Source: an uncultured Lachnospiraceae bacterium (GTDB lineage Bacteria > Bacillota > Clostridia > Lachnospirales > Lachnospiraceae). From it: a stretch of 64,000 nucleotides of DNA. The position numbers and the translations under genes were made by a program. Numbering within the stretch: position 1 is the first letter of the stretch; each line of letters begins with the position of its first letter. Below, piece by piece: positions 8,099-14,714 of the stretch. Under the pieces are notes generated by a model. That model was not told where the DNA came from. It ran no database searches and saw only the letters and a program-made list of their open reading frames with translations. Where the stretch lies: assembly GCA_947593735.1 (NCBI GenBank), contig CANQDT010000008.1:18908-82907 (forward strand), read 5' to 3'.

Positions 8099-8296
8099 TT
8101 GGAGGTGGAAGCAATCAAGAAGGACTCGGAGGAGCTGAGAAAACTGAAACGGAGGGTAAAAGAACTCGAAGTGGAAGTAGAACAGCTCAAGAAAAAGGAC
8201 CGAGACAACATGGCACTTGAAATTGTTACTTGGACGGTAGCGATTATCGAGTTAGCCACAGCCATCATCGCCTTGGCAGCGACTCTGGCGAGTTGA
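8099..8296 (+). CDS. Small membrane protein with N-terminal coiled coil
   Basis: Up to 65 residues. Residues 7-36 form a heptad-patterned charged coil (LRKLKRRVKELEVEVEQLKKK); residues 38-65 are one hydrophobic helix. The start is unclear: TTG 8099 or GTG 8105 lie within or next to the GGAGGTGG site, and an internal ATG at 8210 would give the hydrophobic helix alone. Coding signal covers the coil, so a start upstream of it is preferred. A terminator follows. Function unknown; a one-helix anchor or holin-like role is possible. Confidence 0.5.
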   Translation: MEVEAIKKDSEELRKLKRRVKELEVEVEQLKKKDRDNMALEIVTWTVAIIELATAIIALAATLAS

Positions 8297-8305
8297 ATCG
8301 GTCCG

Positions 8306-8338
8306 GGGGAGGGAGAGGCATACCTCCCTCCCTGTTTT
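8306..8338 (+). terminator. Rho-independent terminator
   Basis: GC-rich hairpin with arms 8307-8318 and 8323-8332 (one bulged A), a CATA loop, and then TGTTTTA. It lies 10 bases after the small coiled-coil membrane gene and separates it from the next group. Confidence 0.7.
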
Positions 8339-8369
8339 ATAAGAATATCACAGGAAGGAGATGATGTAA

Positions 8370-8519
8370 ATGAAAATCATAAAAATGATTTCAAGCCTTG
8401 GATTTGTAGTTGGGATTACAGTATCCGTTCTCACGGGGAACTCCGTGGGAGCCATAGTTTCACTTGGGTTTGCCAGTCTTAATATTGGTATCTTGTTCGG
8501 AGAAAGGAGAAAAAAATGA
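8370..8519 (+). CDS. 49-residue membrane peptide
   Basis: ATG 8370 is preceded by AGGAAGGAG. The product has two short hydrophobic segments (SLGFVVGITVSVL and AIVSLGFASLNIGILF) joined by TGNS and ends with a basic tail GERRKK. It is likely a small inner-membrane hairpin. Sequence does not tell whether it is a holin, a signalling peptide or something else. It overlaps the next start. Confidence 0.5.
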   Translation: MKIIKMISSLGFVVGITVSVLTGNSVGAIVSLGFASLNIGILFGERRKK

Positions 8520-8623
8520 ATGTATTTCACAGAAAGGTAGACCTCCGAGCAGGATATTATGGTCCCTGCGGCACACAAGGTTCTGAAGGGGGGCGGTCGG
8601 ATGCTGAAAGTAGGTATCATTGA
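8516..8623 (+). CDS. Putative 35-residue peptide
   Basis: ATG 8516 overlaps the previous TGA and has GAAAGGAG seven bases upstream, so initiation is plausible. The product is Gly- and Arg-rich with one Cys and shows no motif. It overlaps the following small gene by 23 bases. It may be only a translated leader that couples the two neighbours. Confidence 0.3.
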   Translation: MNVFHRKVDLRAGYYGPCGTQGSEGGRSDAESRYH

Positions 8624-8714
8624 AGAAAAGGGCAGGAGCAAGCCAACAGGGACAGAACCCTACAAATATACCTATGCAGGTCTGAAAAAGGCAGCAAGAG
8701 CCTATAACTGGTAG
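8601..8714 (+). CDS. 37-residue basic peptide
   Basis: ATG 8601 is preceded by AAGGGGGGCGG. The product starts MLKVGIIEEKGRSKPTG and ends with a short basic amphipathic helix (LKKAARAYNW). It looks like a real small protein by its residue pattern, but no family was recognised. It lies 17 bases before the HNH-like gene. Confidence 0.4.
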   Translation: MLKVGIIEEKGRSKPTGTEPYKYTYAGLKKAARAYNW

Positions 8715-8731
8715 AAAGGAGGCAAGGAAAG

Positions 8732-9019
8732 ATGGATAGTATCGTTACCGACTATACCGACACCTGCTTTTTCTGCGGCAGACAGGCAGAGGGCGAGCAT
8801 CATCTGATATTCGGGACAGCGGGACGGGAACTCAGCGAGAAAGACGGACTCAAGGTCCCTGTCTGCAATAACTGTCACAATATGGGAGACAAGTTGCATC
8901 GCATCCACGATAACCCGATGGCTGAGAAACTGTCGAAGATGCTCGGACAGGCCATATTCGAGGGAAAGATTGGGACGAGAGAAGAATTTAAAAAGCGGTA
9001 CGGAAGGACGTATTTCTGA
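8732..9019 (+). CDS. HNH-like zinc-binding protein
   Basis: 95 residues with AGAAAGGAGG before the ATG. CFFCGRQ near residue 12, EHHLIFG near residue 21 and CNNCHN near residue 46 give the Cys-x2-Cys / His-His / Cys-x2-Cys-His frame of a compact HNH nuclease. The C-terminal half is helical and basic. HNH proteins of this size in phages act in packaging or recombination, but this one is distant from terminase and could be a binding protein without activity. Confidence 0.55.
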   Translation: MDSIVTDYTDTCFFCGRQAEGEHHLIFGTAGRELSEKDGLKVPVCNNCHNMGDKLHRIHDNPMAEKLSKMLGQAIFEGKIGTREEFKKRYGRTYF

Positions 9020-9035
9020 AGAGAGGAGAGAAGAA

Positions 9036-9116
9036 ATGAACTGGAATGAGATATTTGAAAATGCGGTGGGAGCTGGCTGCGGCGAGGACGATGAATTAGG
9101 ATCAATTAGGTTATAA
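9036..9116 (+). CDS. 26-codon frame, possibly a truncated gene
   Basis: ATG 9036 is preceded by GAGAGGAGAG. The product begins MNWNEIFENAVGAG and soon turns acidic. The stop lies at the junction to the AT-richer DUF5688 gene, where AATTAGG is repeated with three bases between. It may be the start of a gene cut by an insertion at this point. Confidence 0.3.
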   Translation: MNWNEIFENAVGAGCGEDDELGSIRL

Positions 9117-9138
9117 TGTTTAATGGAGGGATAGAATT

Positions 9139-10152
9139 ATGATGGATTTTAATGAATTTAAGAGCAGCATTATTGAGAACATCATGGATTTTCTGCCGGA
9201 GAGATATGAGGGTATGGGGATCGCGCTACAGGAAGTCACAAAAAACAACGGCCAGTGCCTTACCGGCTTGCTGATCCGGATGGAAAACAGCAATGTTGCA
9301 CCCTGTATTTATCTGGATCAGTATTATGCGCAATATCAGAACGGACGGGACATGGATGATATCCTCCATGCAATTTCGGATGTCCGTACTTCCAATGAGG
9401 CGATCCATTTTGATGCAGACCGCATTACGGATTTTGAACAGGTCAGGGATAAAATCATCTGTAGGCTGGTCAATGCGGAAACAAACGGGGAGTATCTGTC
9501 TGATAAACCGCATATGCAGATGGATGATCTGGTCGTGGTTTATGCGGTCAGACTTGGAAGCTATGAAGGAGGGCAGATGAGCGTAGCCATTACGAATAAC
9601 ATCATGGAGAATTATGGGATTACCATAAAAGAACTGCACGAGATTGCGCTCCATAACCTTTCGGAATCTGCCATTGAGTTCAAGAGCATGAGGGAGACTA
9701 TGATTGATTTAATGTTTCCGGATGGGTTGCCTGAAAATGATCCCATGGAGCGCTTGCTTCCCAAAGAGGATAATATGCGCTCCATGTACGTGTTGACAAA
9801 TGCGGAAAGGCTGAACGGGGCGGCGGCGGTCCTTGATCGCAATACTATGGACCGCATTGCCGAAAAGTTTGGAGGTGATTACATTGTCATCCCATCGAGC
9901 ATCCATGAAGTTATTATTCTGCCAATTACGGCAGATGTGAGCCTGTCGGAGATAGAACAAGTAATTCAAGATGTGAATTCAGAATATGTCTCCCCTGAAG
10001 AACGTCTGTCTAACCACGCATATCGGTACGACTCAAAATCGCACAAGCTTGTGATGATGAGTGGGGTCGAGTTGCGTACAATGGGTCAGGAGCAAGTCGA
10101 GATGGCGATTAGTAGAATTTTGAAAGGAGAATGTGATGGCGAAAGTAATTGA
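9139..10152 (+). CDS. DUF5688 family protein
   Basis: 337 residues, with GGAGGG upstream. The N-terminal region (NGQCLTGLLIRMENSNVAPCIYLDQYYAQY) is characteristic of DUF5688 proteins, which are frequent in mobile elements of gut Clostridia and have no known function. The middle contains NAERLNGAAAVLD, IPSSIHEVIILP and a final helical segment, also typical. Length is normal. Base use is slightly more AT-rich than the flanking genes, which suggests a separate origin. It overlaps the XRE gene by 17 bases. Confidence 0.75.
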   Translation: MMDFNEFKSSIIENIMDFLPERYEGMGIALQEVTKNNGQCLTGLLIRMENSNVAPCIYLDQYYAQYQNGRDMDDILHAISDVRTSNEAIHFDADRITDFEQVRDKIICRLVNAETNGEYLSDKPHMQMDDLVVVYAVRLGSYEGGQMSVAITNNIMENYGITIKELHEIALHNLSESAIEFKSMRETMIDLMFPDGLPENDPMERLLPKEDNMRSMYVLTNAERLNGAAAVLDRNTMDRIAEKFGGDYIVIPSSIHEVIILPITADVSLSEIEQVIQDVNSEYVSPEERLSNHAYRYDSKSHKLVMMSGVELRTMGQEQVEMAISRILKGECDGESN

Positions 10153-10516
10153 GTTGGTACTCGAATGTATGAAGGAAAAGAAGATGTCCCAGACCGAATT
10201 GGCGAAGTCCCTCGGAGAGGATGTGCGGGTCATCAATCAGCAGTTGAACAGACAGCAAGACCTCAAGGCAGAGAGGTTCCTTGAGGTTATGGAGCATATA
10301 GGATACCGGGTGGAGATAGTCGATAACGACGGCATCCGAAAGGTGTGCGAGGGGGTGATTGACGAAATCCAGTGCGGGAGCGTAAAGGGCAATATGTTCT
10401 ACGCCGAGAAGGACGACGGCACGATTATCGGCATCTACTCAAAAGCGGAGGTATTCGAGGTCGAAGAATTTGGAAACAAGGCTGATTGTTTCCGGTGGCT
10501 TATTTCTCATACCTAA
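10136..10516 (+). CDS. XRE-type helix-turn-helix regulator
   Basis: 126 residues from ATG 10136, which has AAAGGAGA upstream; the GTG at 10133 is less likely. Residues 1-60 hold an XRE helix-turn-helix (MSQTELAKSLGEDVRVINQQLN). Residues 65-126 form a small beta-rich domain (GVIDEIQCGSVKGNMFYAEKDDG). Two palindromes and a promoter follow within 100 bases, so it may regulate the downstream group or itself. It is the only recognisable regulator in the element part seen here. Confidence 0.65.
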   Translation: MAKVIELVLECMKEKKMSQTELAKSLGEDVRVINQQLNRQQDLKAERFLEVMEHIGYRVEIVDNDGIRKVCEGVIDEIQCGSVKGNMFYAEKDDGTIIGIYSKAEVFEVEEFGNKADCFRWLISHT

Positions 10517-10522
10517 GTAGTT

Positions 10523-10553
10523 GGAAAATTCCAAGAAAAATACGGAAATTTCC
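10523..10553. promoter_or_regulatory. Pair of A/T-centred palindromes, possible operator
   Basis: GGAAAATTCC at 10523-10532 (flanked by TT and AA to a 14-base palindrome) and GGAAATTTCC at 10544-10553. Their centres are 21 bases apart, two helical turns, so two dimers could bind the same face. They lie between the XRE gene and the promoter at 10576. Confidence 0.45.
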
Positions 10554-10575
10554 TAAAAAAATATCCGTAAAACTA

Positions 10576-10603
10576 TTGACATGGTAGGATGTTCTGTTAT
10601 CGT
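10576..10603 (+). promoter_or_regulatory. Promoter, copy 2 (TTGACA-16-TATCGT)
   Basis: Consensus TTGACA at 10576-10581, 16-base spacer, TATCGT at 10598-10603, then a CGTA/TACG inverted repeat and AAACAAACA. Same architecture as the element at 8040. It should drive the operon starting at 10647. Confidence 0.6.
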
Positions 10604-10646
10604 ACGCTTACGCTAAACAAACAGAAAGGCAAGGAGGTAAGCTGTT

Positions 10647-11084
10647 ATGATGAGAAGTGAGTTTATAGAGAGAACAAAGTTTGAGCCGACAGCAGACGAG
10701 TATGCAGAAATCGAGAATGAGTATATGGGAACTGACCTCGATAAAGATGCTTTCTGCAAGATGTGGAAAAAGCAGGGCGGGGCAGAGAGGCTGATGCGGC
10801 TCCGGGCAAGAAAGATTGAGGACTTGGAGGCAGAGATAGCCAATAAAGACAAGCTGTTCGAGACGAGGACAGCAGCGGATGCAAAGAGGTATCACGAGTT
10901 GTTCGGCAAGGACAGGATTCAGATGCAGAAGATGGAGAACGACATCAAGACTCTGAAAGGGATTTGGGAGGAGACAGATAGACAGCTTGCAGACGCAAAC
11001 GCAAGGACAGCGGAGGCAGAGCGGAAACTGGCGGTCCTCAAGGAGGCGTTCGCAATCATCACAGGAAAGGAGGAGCAGGAATGA
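10647..11084 (+). CDS. Coiled-coil accessory protein
   Basis: 145 residues, with AGGAGG upstream. The first 55 residues are an acidic helical domain (FEPTADEYAEIENEYM); residues 56-140 are a long charged coiled coil. It overlaps the next start by four bases (ATGA). First gene of the operon downstream of the second shared promoter. Such short coiled-coil proteins are common in phage accessory regions; function unknown. Confidence 0.6.
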   Translation: MMRSEFIERTKFEPTADEYAEIENEYMGTDLDKDAFCKMWKKQGGAERLMRLRARKIEDLEAEIANKDKLFETRTAADAKRYHELFGKDRIQMQKMENDIKTLKGIWEETDRQLADANARTAEAERKLAVLKEAFAIITGKEEQE

Positions 11085-11350
11085 GGAAGATAAGTTCGGT
11101 ATATGGGTTGGTGAATGCGTACTATGAAAAACATCCAAATGGTCATTTCTTTGATCCTAACACGCTGAAGTTTTTCGGGGAGAGGTTTTCGGAGATGCGT
11201 CTCCTCGAGCAGACCGAGACAGTAACTGATGTATCCGGGGAAAAGCACGAGTGCTACGTCTTGAGCAGTTTGCAGAGAAAGCACCCGATGGGTCCAAGGA
11301 GAAAGTACACGTTCTTCGATATTGAGACGCTCGATGACGTAATTGTTTAA
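11081..11350 (+). CDS. Accessory protein of unknown function
   Basis: 89 residues coupled to the upstream gene. The layout (VYGLVNAYYEKHPNGHFFD, LKFFGERFSEMRLLE, then a short beta sheet ending RRKYTFFD) resembles small conserved proteins in Clostridia phages and conjugative elements. No catalytic or metal-binding pattern. Confidence 0.6.
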   Translation: MRKISSVYGLVNAYYEKHPNGHFFDPNTLKFFGERFSEMRLLEQTETVTDVSGEKHECYVLSSLQRKHPMGPRRKYTFFDIETLDDVIV

Positions 11351-11362
11351 GGAGGTTCTGAG

Positions 11363-11998
11363 ATGATTGCAAATGGGATGACGATAAGCGATGCGGCTCA
11401 CAGGTGGGTTTCAGAAATGAACTCGTATCCGCAGGATATGATTCGGATTCTGATGAACGCAAAGCCGAATGATTGGCACGAGGTAACGGTTCCGAAGATT
11501 GGAGACAGGGTTTACGTTTACAGCCTCCCGGACGGATGTGAAGATTATGCTCCATATGGAGAACTCAAGAACTTTATCCGGGAGTGCGACGTTTACCTCA
11601 TCAACCTCGACGATGGCAACTCGGTGGAGGTCGGGATTGACGATTTCGAGGTCGAAAGGGACGGTTTTCTCCCGATGTGGGGATGGCTGTGGAGTTTCGG
11701 GGACTTAGCAGATAACTACTGGCTTGAAGAACTCGGAGGAATCGAGAAGATGTCTCAGTGCGGGTTCCGCATTTACGAGAATGATGATTGGGGATATTTC
11801 TTCGGCATTGATGGGGCCGGGTACGATTTCTATGAGGCCCACTGGATCCCGCTTTACAAGGAGCGCGGCTTACAATGGCATGATCCGAAAGCGGAACAGC
11901 AGTACCAGATGACGATGAAAGGGTACACAAAAGGCAAACTTGGAACCAAAGAATACTGGTTCGACGGGGACAGGGCGATAGAGGAGGTGCTGAAATGA
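11363..11998 (+). CDS. Accessory protein with acidic beta domain
   Basis: 211 residues with AAGGAGG upstream. Residues 1-35 are helical; residues 36-100 form a small barrel-like domain (KIGDRVYVYSLPDG, LDDGNSVEVGIDDFEVE) that reads like a short SH3-type fold. The C-terminal half is rich in Trp, Tyr and acidic residues (YDFYEAHWIPLYKERGLQWHD). Proteins of this build occur widely in mobile elements of gut Clostridia. Function not assigned. ATGA overlap with the next gene. Confidence 0.6.
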   Translation: MIANGMTISDAAHRWVSEMNSYPQDMIRILMNAKPNDWHEVTVPKIGDRVYVYSLPDGCEDYAPYGELKNFIRECDVYLINLDDGNSVEVGIDDFEVERDGFLPMWGWLWSFGDLADNYWLEELGGIEKMSQCGFRIYENDDWGYFFGIDGAGYDFYEAHWIPLYKERGLQWHDPKAEQQYQMTMKGYTKGKLGTKEYWFDGDRAIEEVLK

Positions 11999-12213
11999 CA
12001 ATGTTAGACCAGATACGACTCGGTGGAGAACTCGCCAAGAAAGCCGAGACTCTGTGCCGGGACTCCGAGTTCGACCCGACTTCAATCGGATGTCACATTC
12101 TCAGGGCGCTCGGCTACAAAGTGAAGAAATATCACAAAGGAGATATCTCTGTGACCGACCCCAAGACCGGCAAACTCTTGTACTTCTCGGATTTGCCAGA
12201 TTATGAACCGTAA
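11995..12213 (+). CDS. 72-residue accessory protein
   Basis: Starts in the overlap with the upstream stop and has AGGAGGTG before it. Helical first half (IRLGGELAKKAETLC), then a small beta hairpin region (KYHKGDISVTDPKTGKLLYF). No recognised family. Confidence 0.55.
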   Translation: MTMLDQIRLGGELAKKAETLCRDSEFDPTSIGCHILRALGYKVKKYHKGDISVTDPKTGKLLYFSDLPDYEP

Positions 12214-12230
12214 TGAAAGGAGACCTTAAA

Positions 12231-12662
12231 ATGACAGGAACAGAGAGTTTGTTATGCAGTATGCTCGACTGCGGCGTTCTCGACTTGAGCATCCTCGATG
12301 ATGTCGGATATGACCTCGGAGAAATCTGTGAGGACTTGATTTCTGAGAAAATACGTCCCACGCTGAACCTCATCACAGGAGAGATTTTCCGGAAAGGCAG
12401 AGATGCGCTCACGGAAAAGCTGCGGTGGAAGCTGGAGGAGATGGCTCACGAACGTGACGGGTACGACAGGGGTTCGGAAGACTACGAGATGATGCAGGAA
12501 CAGATTGACGAATTGGATTCCTGTGACCCGGAGGTGGATGTGGACTGGTTCTTCAACTGCCTCGATACCCACGTTTATTTCCTCAACAATGAAGATGTTT
12601 ACCGGAAGTATCTCGCAGATGAAATCTCCGACATCGAAAGCGATATGGGATTTTCATTCTAA
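12231..12662 (+). CDS. Acidic helical accessory protein
   Basis: 143 residues from ATG 12231. An upstream in-frame ATG at 12213 is rejected because the AAAGGAGA at 12214-12221 would then be coding and is the proper site for 12231. The protein is strongly acidic with a central Lys/Arg helix (RDALTEKLRWKLEEMAHE). No motif for a function. Confidence 0.55.
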   Translation: MTGTESLLCSMLDCGVLDLSILDDVGYDLGEICEDLISEKIRPTLNLITGEIFRKGRDALTEKLRWKLEEMAHERDGYDRGSEDYEMMQEQIDELDSCDPEVDVDWFFNCLDTHVYFLNNEDVYRKYLADEISDIESDMGFSF

Positions 12663-12674
12663 GGAGGTGGCTGT

Positions 12675-13100
12675 ATGGACCGGAAGTCTGCTGACAGAAT
12701 TATCGTCAAGAGCAACGCCCGGATGAGTATGGTGCTGAACTGGTATTACAAGAACAGAGATTGGCTCGACAAAGCGGAGTTCCACGCCCCGATGGATGCG
12801 GGAGTCATCGAGTTGCAGGAGGAAAAAATCGAGATGACGTTCGAGGCAAAGGGAGGCGTGGTGGAGATTGCCATATATACGGCGGTAAAACCGCATCTCC
12901 CGGCGGTAGTCACGTTCGATTATGACTCAAAGACTTGGATTGCGAACAACTACCGGATAGCACCGAACCTCCCGAAAGAGCGGAGAGATTTGCTGCGGAT
13001 GGTTATGATGGCAGACAAAACCGATATGAAGGAGGCCCTCAAGTATCACACGCTGATGCTGTTCATGGCATATTACCGGGAAGTCGTAACGGTCGACTAG
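12675..13100 (+). CDS. Accessory protein of unknown function
   Basis: 141 residues, AAGGAGGTGG upstream. Alternating helix and strand, with a central segment (GGVVEIAIYTAVKPHLPAVVTFDYD) and a C-terminal helix rich in Met. No domain was recognised. Same strand and spacing as its neighbours, so part of one long transcript. Confidence 0.55.
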   Translation: MDRKSADRIIVKSNARMSMVLNWYYKNRDWLDKAEFHAPMDAGVIELQEEKIEMTFEAKGGVVEIAIYTAVKPHLPAVVTFDYDSKTWIANNYRIAPNLPKERRDLLRMVMMADKTDMKEALKYHTLMLFMAYYREVVTVD

Positions 13101-13162
13101 TTCGACGGTTGCCCGGCATCGGGGTAGCAGGAAATAAGTGAGTTATATATGGAGGCGAGAAA

Positions 13163-13495
13163 ATGTATAAAGTTGGAGATAAAGTAAGAATCAGAAAAGA
13201 TTTGATTGTGGGCAATTTATACCACGACGAGGAAATCGTTGTTGACGCAATGCTTGACTATAGAGGGATAACAACAACAATTAAAGACGTTGCTGGAGAA
13301 GATTTATATTTTCTTTCCTGTGATCATGGTTGTTGGTATTGGCCCGGGAAAACATTGATCCCTATCGGATACATAAACTTTGATAAAATAAAAGAGATGA
13401 GTATGGAGGAACTTGCAAAATTTCTTTGCGAAAAGTTTTCCCACGGAATAGGCGAAGATTTGATTTTGAAATGGCTACGACAAAAAGCGGAGTGA
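13163..13495 (+). CDS. Small protein with SH3-like N-terminal domain
   Basis: 110 residues, with GGAGGCG upstream. Residues 1-70 read like a small beta barrel (YKVGDKVRIRKDLIVGNLY then WPGKTLIPI), a fold common in short phage and element proteins. Residues 75-110 are helical (MEELAKFLCEKFSHGIGEDLI). More AT-rich than the preceding genes, which hints at separate acquisition. Confidence 0.5.
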   Translation: MYKVGDKVRIRKDLIVGNLYHDEEIVVDAMLDYRGITTTIKDVAGEDLYFLSCDHGCWYWPGKTLIPIGYINFDKIKEMSMEELAKFLCEKFSHGIGEDLILKWLRQKAE

Positions 13496-13567
13496 TGTAA
13501 ATTGGGTTGATAAAAAGAGAAGCAGAGGGGAAGTGCCGCAATATTATTGGAAGAAGGAGGTATAGGT

Positions 13568-13948
13568 GTGAGAGATATTATTTCGCGGAAAAAAGGAAAT
13601 GATCCTATCGTTTGTCTGCATACTCTGTCTAAAGATATTGTCCTGGAGAGGGAGCATTGGATGTATATGCAGAAGAACGGCTGCAATGACCCGTCTTGGA
13701 GCGACGGCGTAAATCTGAATCTTACCCGCAATCACATCATATATGACAAGACAGTCATAGCGGAGATATGCTCAGAAACCGGCTTGCCGTTCCCTGCGGA
13801 ATATTATATCCCTACTCCACCGGAGGTTGACAATGACTATATGGCGAATCTAAGGCAGAAGGAACGTGTGAAAAGGCTCAAGCAGTTTGGCAGAGAACTC
13901 ACAAGGAAATGCCCCTCTTATGACCCGGAGCAAATGAGTTTATTTTAG
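13568..13948 (+). CDS. Accessory protein of unknown function
   Basis: 126 residues from GTG 13568, which lies seven bases after AAGAAGGAGG. The central part (SDGVNLNLTRNHIIYDKTVI) looks conserved in type with short proteins in Clostridia mobile elements. The C-terminal third is a basic helix. An alternative TTG start seven codons upstream overlaps the ribosome site and is less likely. Confidence 0.55.
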   Translation: MRDIISRKKGNDPIVCLHTLSKDIVLEREHWMYMQKNGCNDPSWSDGVNLNLTRNHIIYDKTVIAEICSETGLPFPAEYYIPTPPEVDNDYMANLRQKERVKRLKQFGRELTRKCPSYDPEQMSLF

Positions 13949-13960
13949 TGGGAGGTACTT

Positions 13961-14239
13961 ATGGCAAAGAAGAACAAAGTATTCATTTTGAACAGGAAGG
14001 ATTACAACTGCATCCGGAAGATGGATCATTACCAGATGACTTTATGGGCAGAATCCGTCTACAAATCCGGTTTCAAGGATGGAGCGGATGCAGTAAATGA
14101 GAAGGCTCTGGACGTGGAACAGGTTCGCAGCATCCTCCTCGCAACGAGGGGATTCGGAGAAAAAAGAGTTGATGATGTCTGTAAGGCTTTGGAGGAAAGA
14201 CTCGGAATCAATGGTGTAGACGGTTCAGAAGTTGAATGA
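13961..14239 (+). CDS. 92-residue accessory protein with helix-hairpin-helix-like end
   Basis: GGGAGG precedes the ATG. The N-terminal half is helical (YNCIRKMDHYQMTLWAESVYKSGF). Residues 55-85 (VRSILLATRGFGEKRVDDVCKALEERLG) recall a helix-hairpin-helix or RNA polymerase alpha C-terminal type helix pair. Last gene of the operon before the large hairpin at 14273. Confidence 0.5.
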   Translation: MAKKNKVFILNRKDYNCIRKMDHYQMTLWAESVYKSGFKDGADAVNEKALDVEQVRSILLATRGFGEKRVDDVCKALEERLGINGVDGSEVE

Positions 14240-14272
14240 TAATATTGATTTATCGGCTTGTACATTACAATT

Positions 14273-14343
14273 AGCGAAATTTGGGTCGATTCCGATACAT
14301 ACGGGATGCTATGTTTATTTTGTGACCCAAAATTCGCTTTTTG
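14273..14343 (+). terminator. Large hairpin with T-run, probable operon terminator
   Basis: 15-base arms at 14273-14287 and 14324-14338 pair with one mismatch around a 36-base loop. T's follow at 14338-14342. It lies just after the last accessory gene. The long loop is unusual and could fold further. Confidence 0.55.
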
Positions 14344-14394
14344 TAAAGTAACCGATCTTTCTCCAAAAGAGAAAGAAAAAGCGAAAATAAAAAT

Positions 14395-14423
14395 GCCTAT
14401 CCTGTCGGCTATACAGGATAGGC
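14395..14423 (-). terminator. Perfect 11-bp hairpin, terminator when read on the minus strand
   Basis: Arms 14395-14405 and 14413-14423 are fully complementary with a 7-base loop. On the + strand no T-run follows. On the - strand the hairpin is followed by ATTTTTATTTT, a good intrinsic terminator. This would end an RNA transcribed leftwards across the small toxin-like gene. Confidence 0.6.
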
Positions 14424-14427
14424 GGTT

Positions 14428-14454
14428 GCCCTCTGCGGAGGGCTGTGACCCTCC
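14428..14454 (+). promoter_or_regulatory. Alternative hairpins in the leader of the toxin-like gene
   Basis: GCCCTC (14428-14433) can pair with GAGGGC (14438-14443), or GGAGGG (14437-14442) can pair with CCCTCC (14449-14454). The two structures exclude each other. They lie 50 bases before the toxin-like start and could control access to its ribosome site. Confidence 0.4.
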
Positions 14455-14503
14455 GACTACATAGAAACCGGAAACGGAATCAAAGGAAAGGAGGGCGATG
14501 CTG

Positions 14504-14605
14504 ATGTTGACGATTGAAGGACTCATTGCTGTAATCAGCCTTGTGCTGACAGCGTTCGGTCTCGGATATGCCATCGGACGCAACGATAATAATACACAGA
14601 AATAG
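14504..14605 (+). CDS. Holin-like toxin peptide (putative type I toxin)
   Basis: 33 residues from ATG 14504, eight bases after GGAGGG; an ATG two codons earlier is too close to the site. One hydrophobic helix (IEGLIAVISLVLTAFGLGYAIG) and a short polar tail with Arg and Asn. Very short one-helix peptides with such tails are annotated as putative holin-like toxins in Firmicutes and belong to type I toxin-antitoxin systems. The surrounding hairpins, the convergent promoter and the minus-strand terminator agree with that reading. Toxicity is inference. Confidence 0.6.
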   Translation: MLTIEGLIAVISLVLTAFGLGYAIGRNDNNTQK

Positions 14606-14677
14606 CCGCCCTCGAGCAAAGGATACGGCTATGTCTGTAACCATATAATCGGGCAAACCGTCTATCGGTCCATCCGG

Positions 14678-14710
14678 GAGGCATCTGTTACCAGCAGATG
14701 TCTCTCTTTT
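14678..14710 (+). terminator. Terminator of the toxin-like gene
   Basis: Arms 14678-14687 and 14695-14704 form a 10-bp stem with one G-T pair and a 7-base loop; CTCTTTT follows. It ends the + strand transcript of the toxin-like gene. Confidence 0.65.
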
Positions 14711-14714
14711 CTAT

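Larger units (their letters stand above)
14390..14709 (-). ncRNA. Predicted antisense RNA to the toxin-like gene
   Basis: A minus-strand promoter (TTGCAT at 14743-14738, 17-base spacer, TATATT at 14720-14715) faces the toxin gene. A minus-strand intrinsic terminator lies at 14423-14395 with its T-rich tail to about 14380. A transcript between them would be about 320 bases and would cover the whole toxin frame and its leader. Inferred from signals only. Confidence 0.4.

Noticed and set aside
14258..14464. 68-codon frame between the last accessory gene and the toxin-like gene
   Set aside because: It runs through the hairpins at 14273-14338 and 14395-14423, starts at a TTG without a ribosome site and has no coding character.
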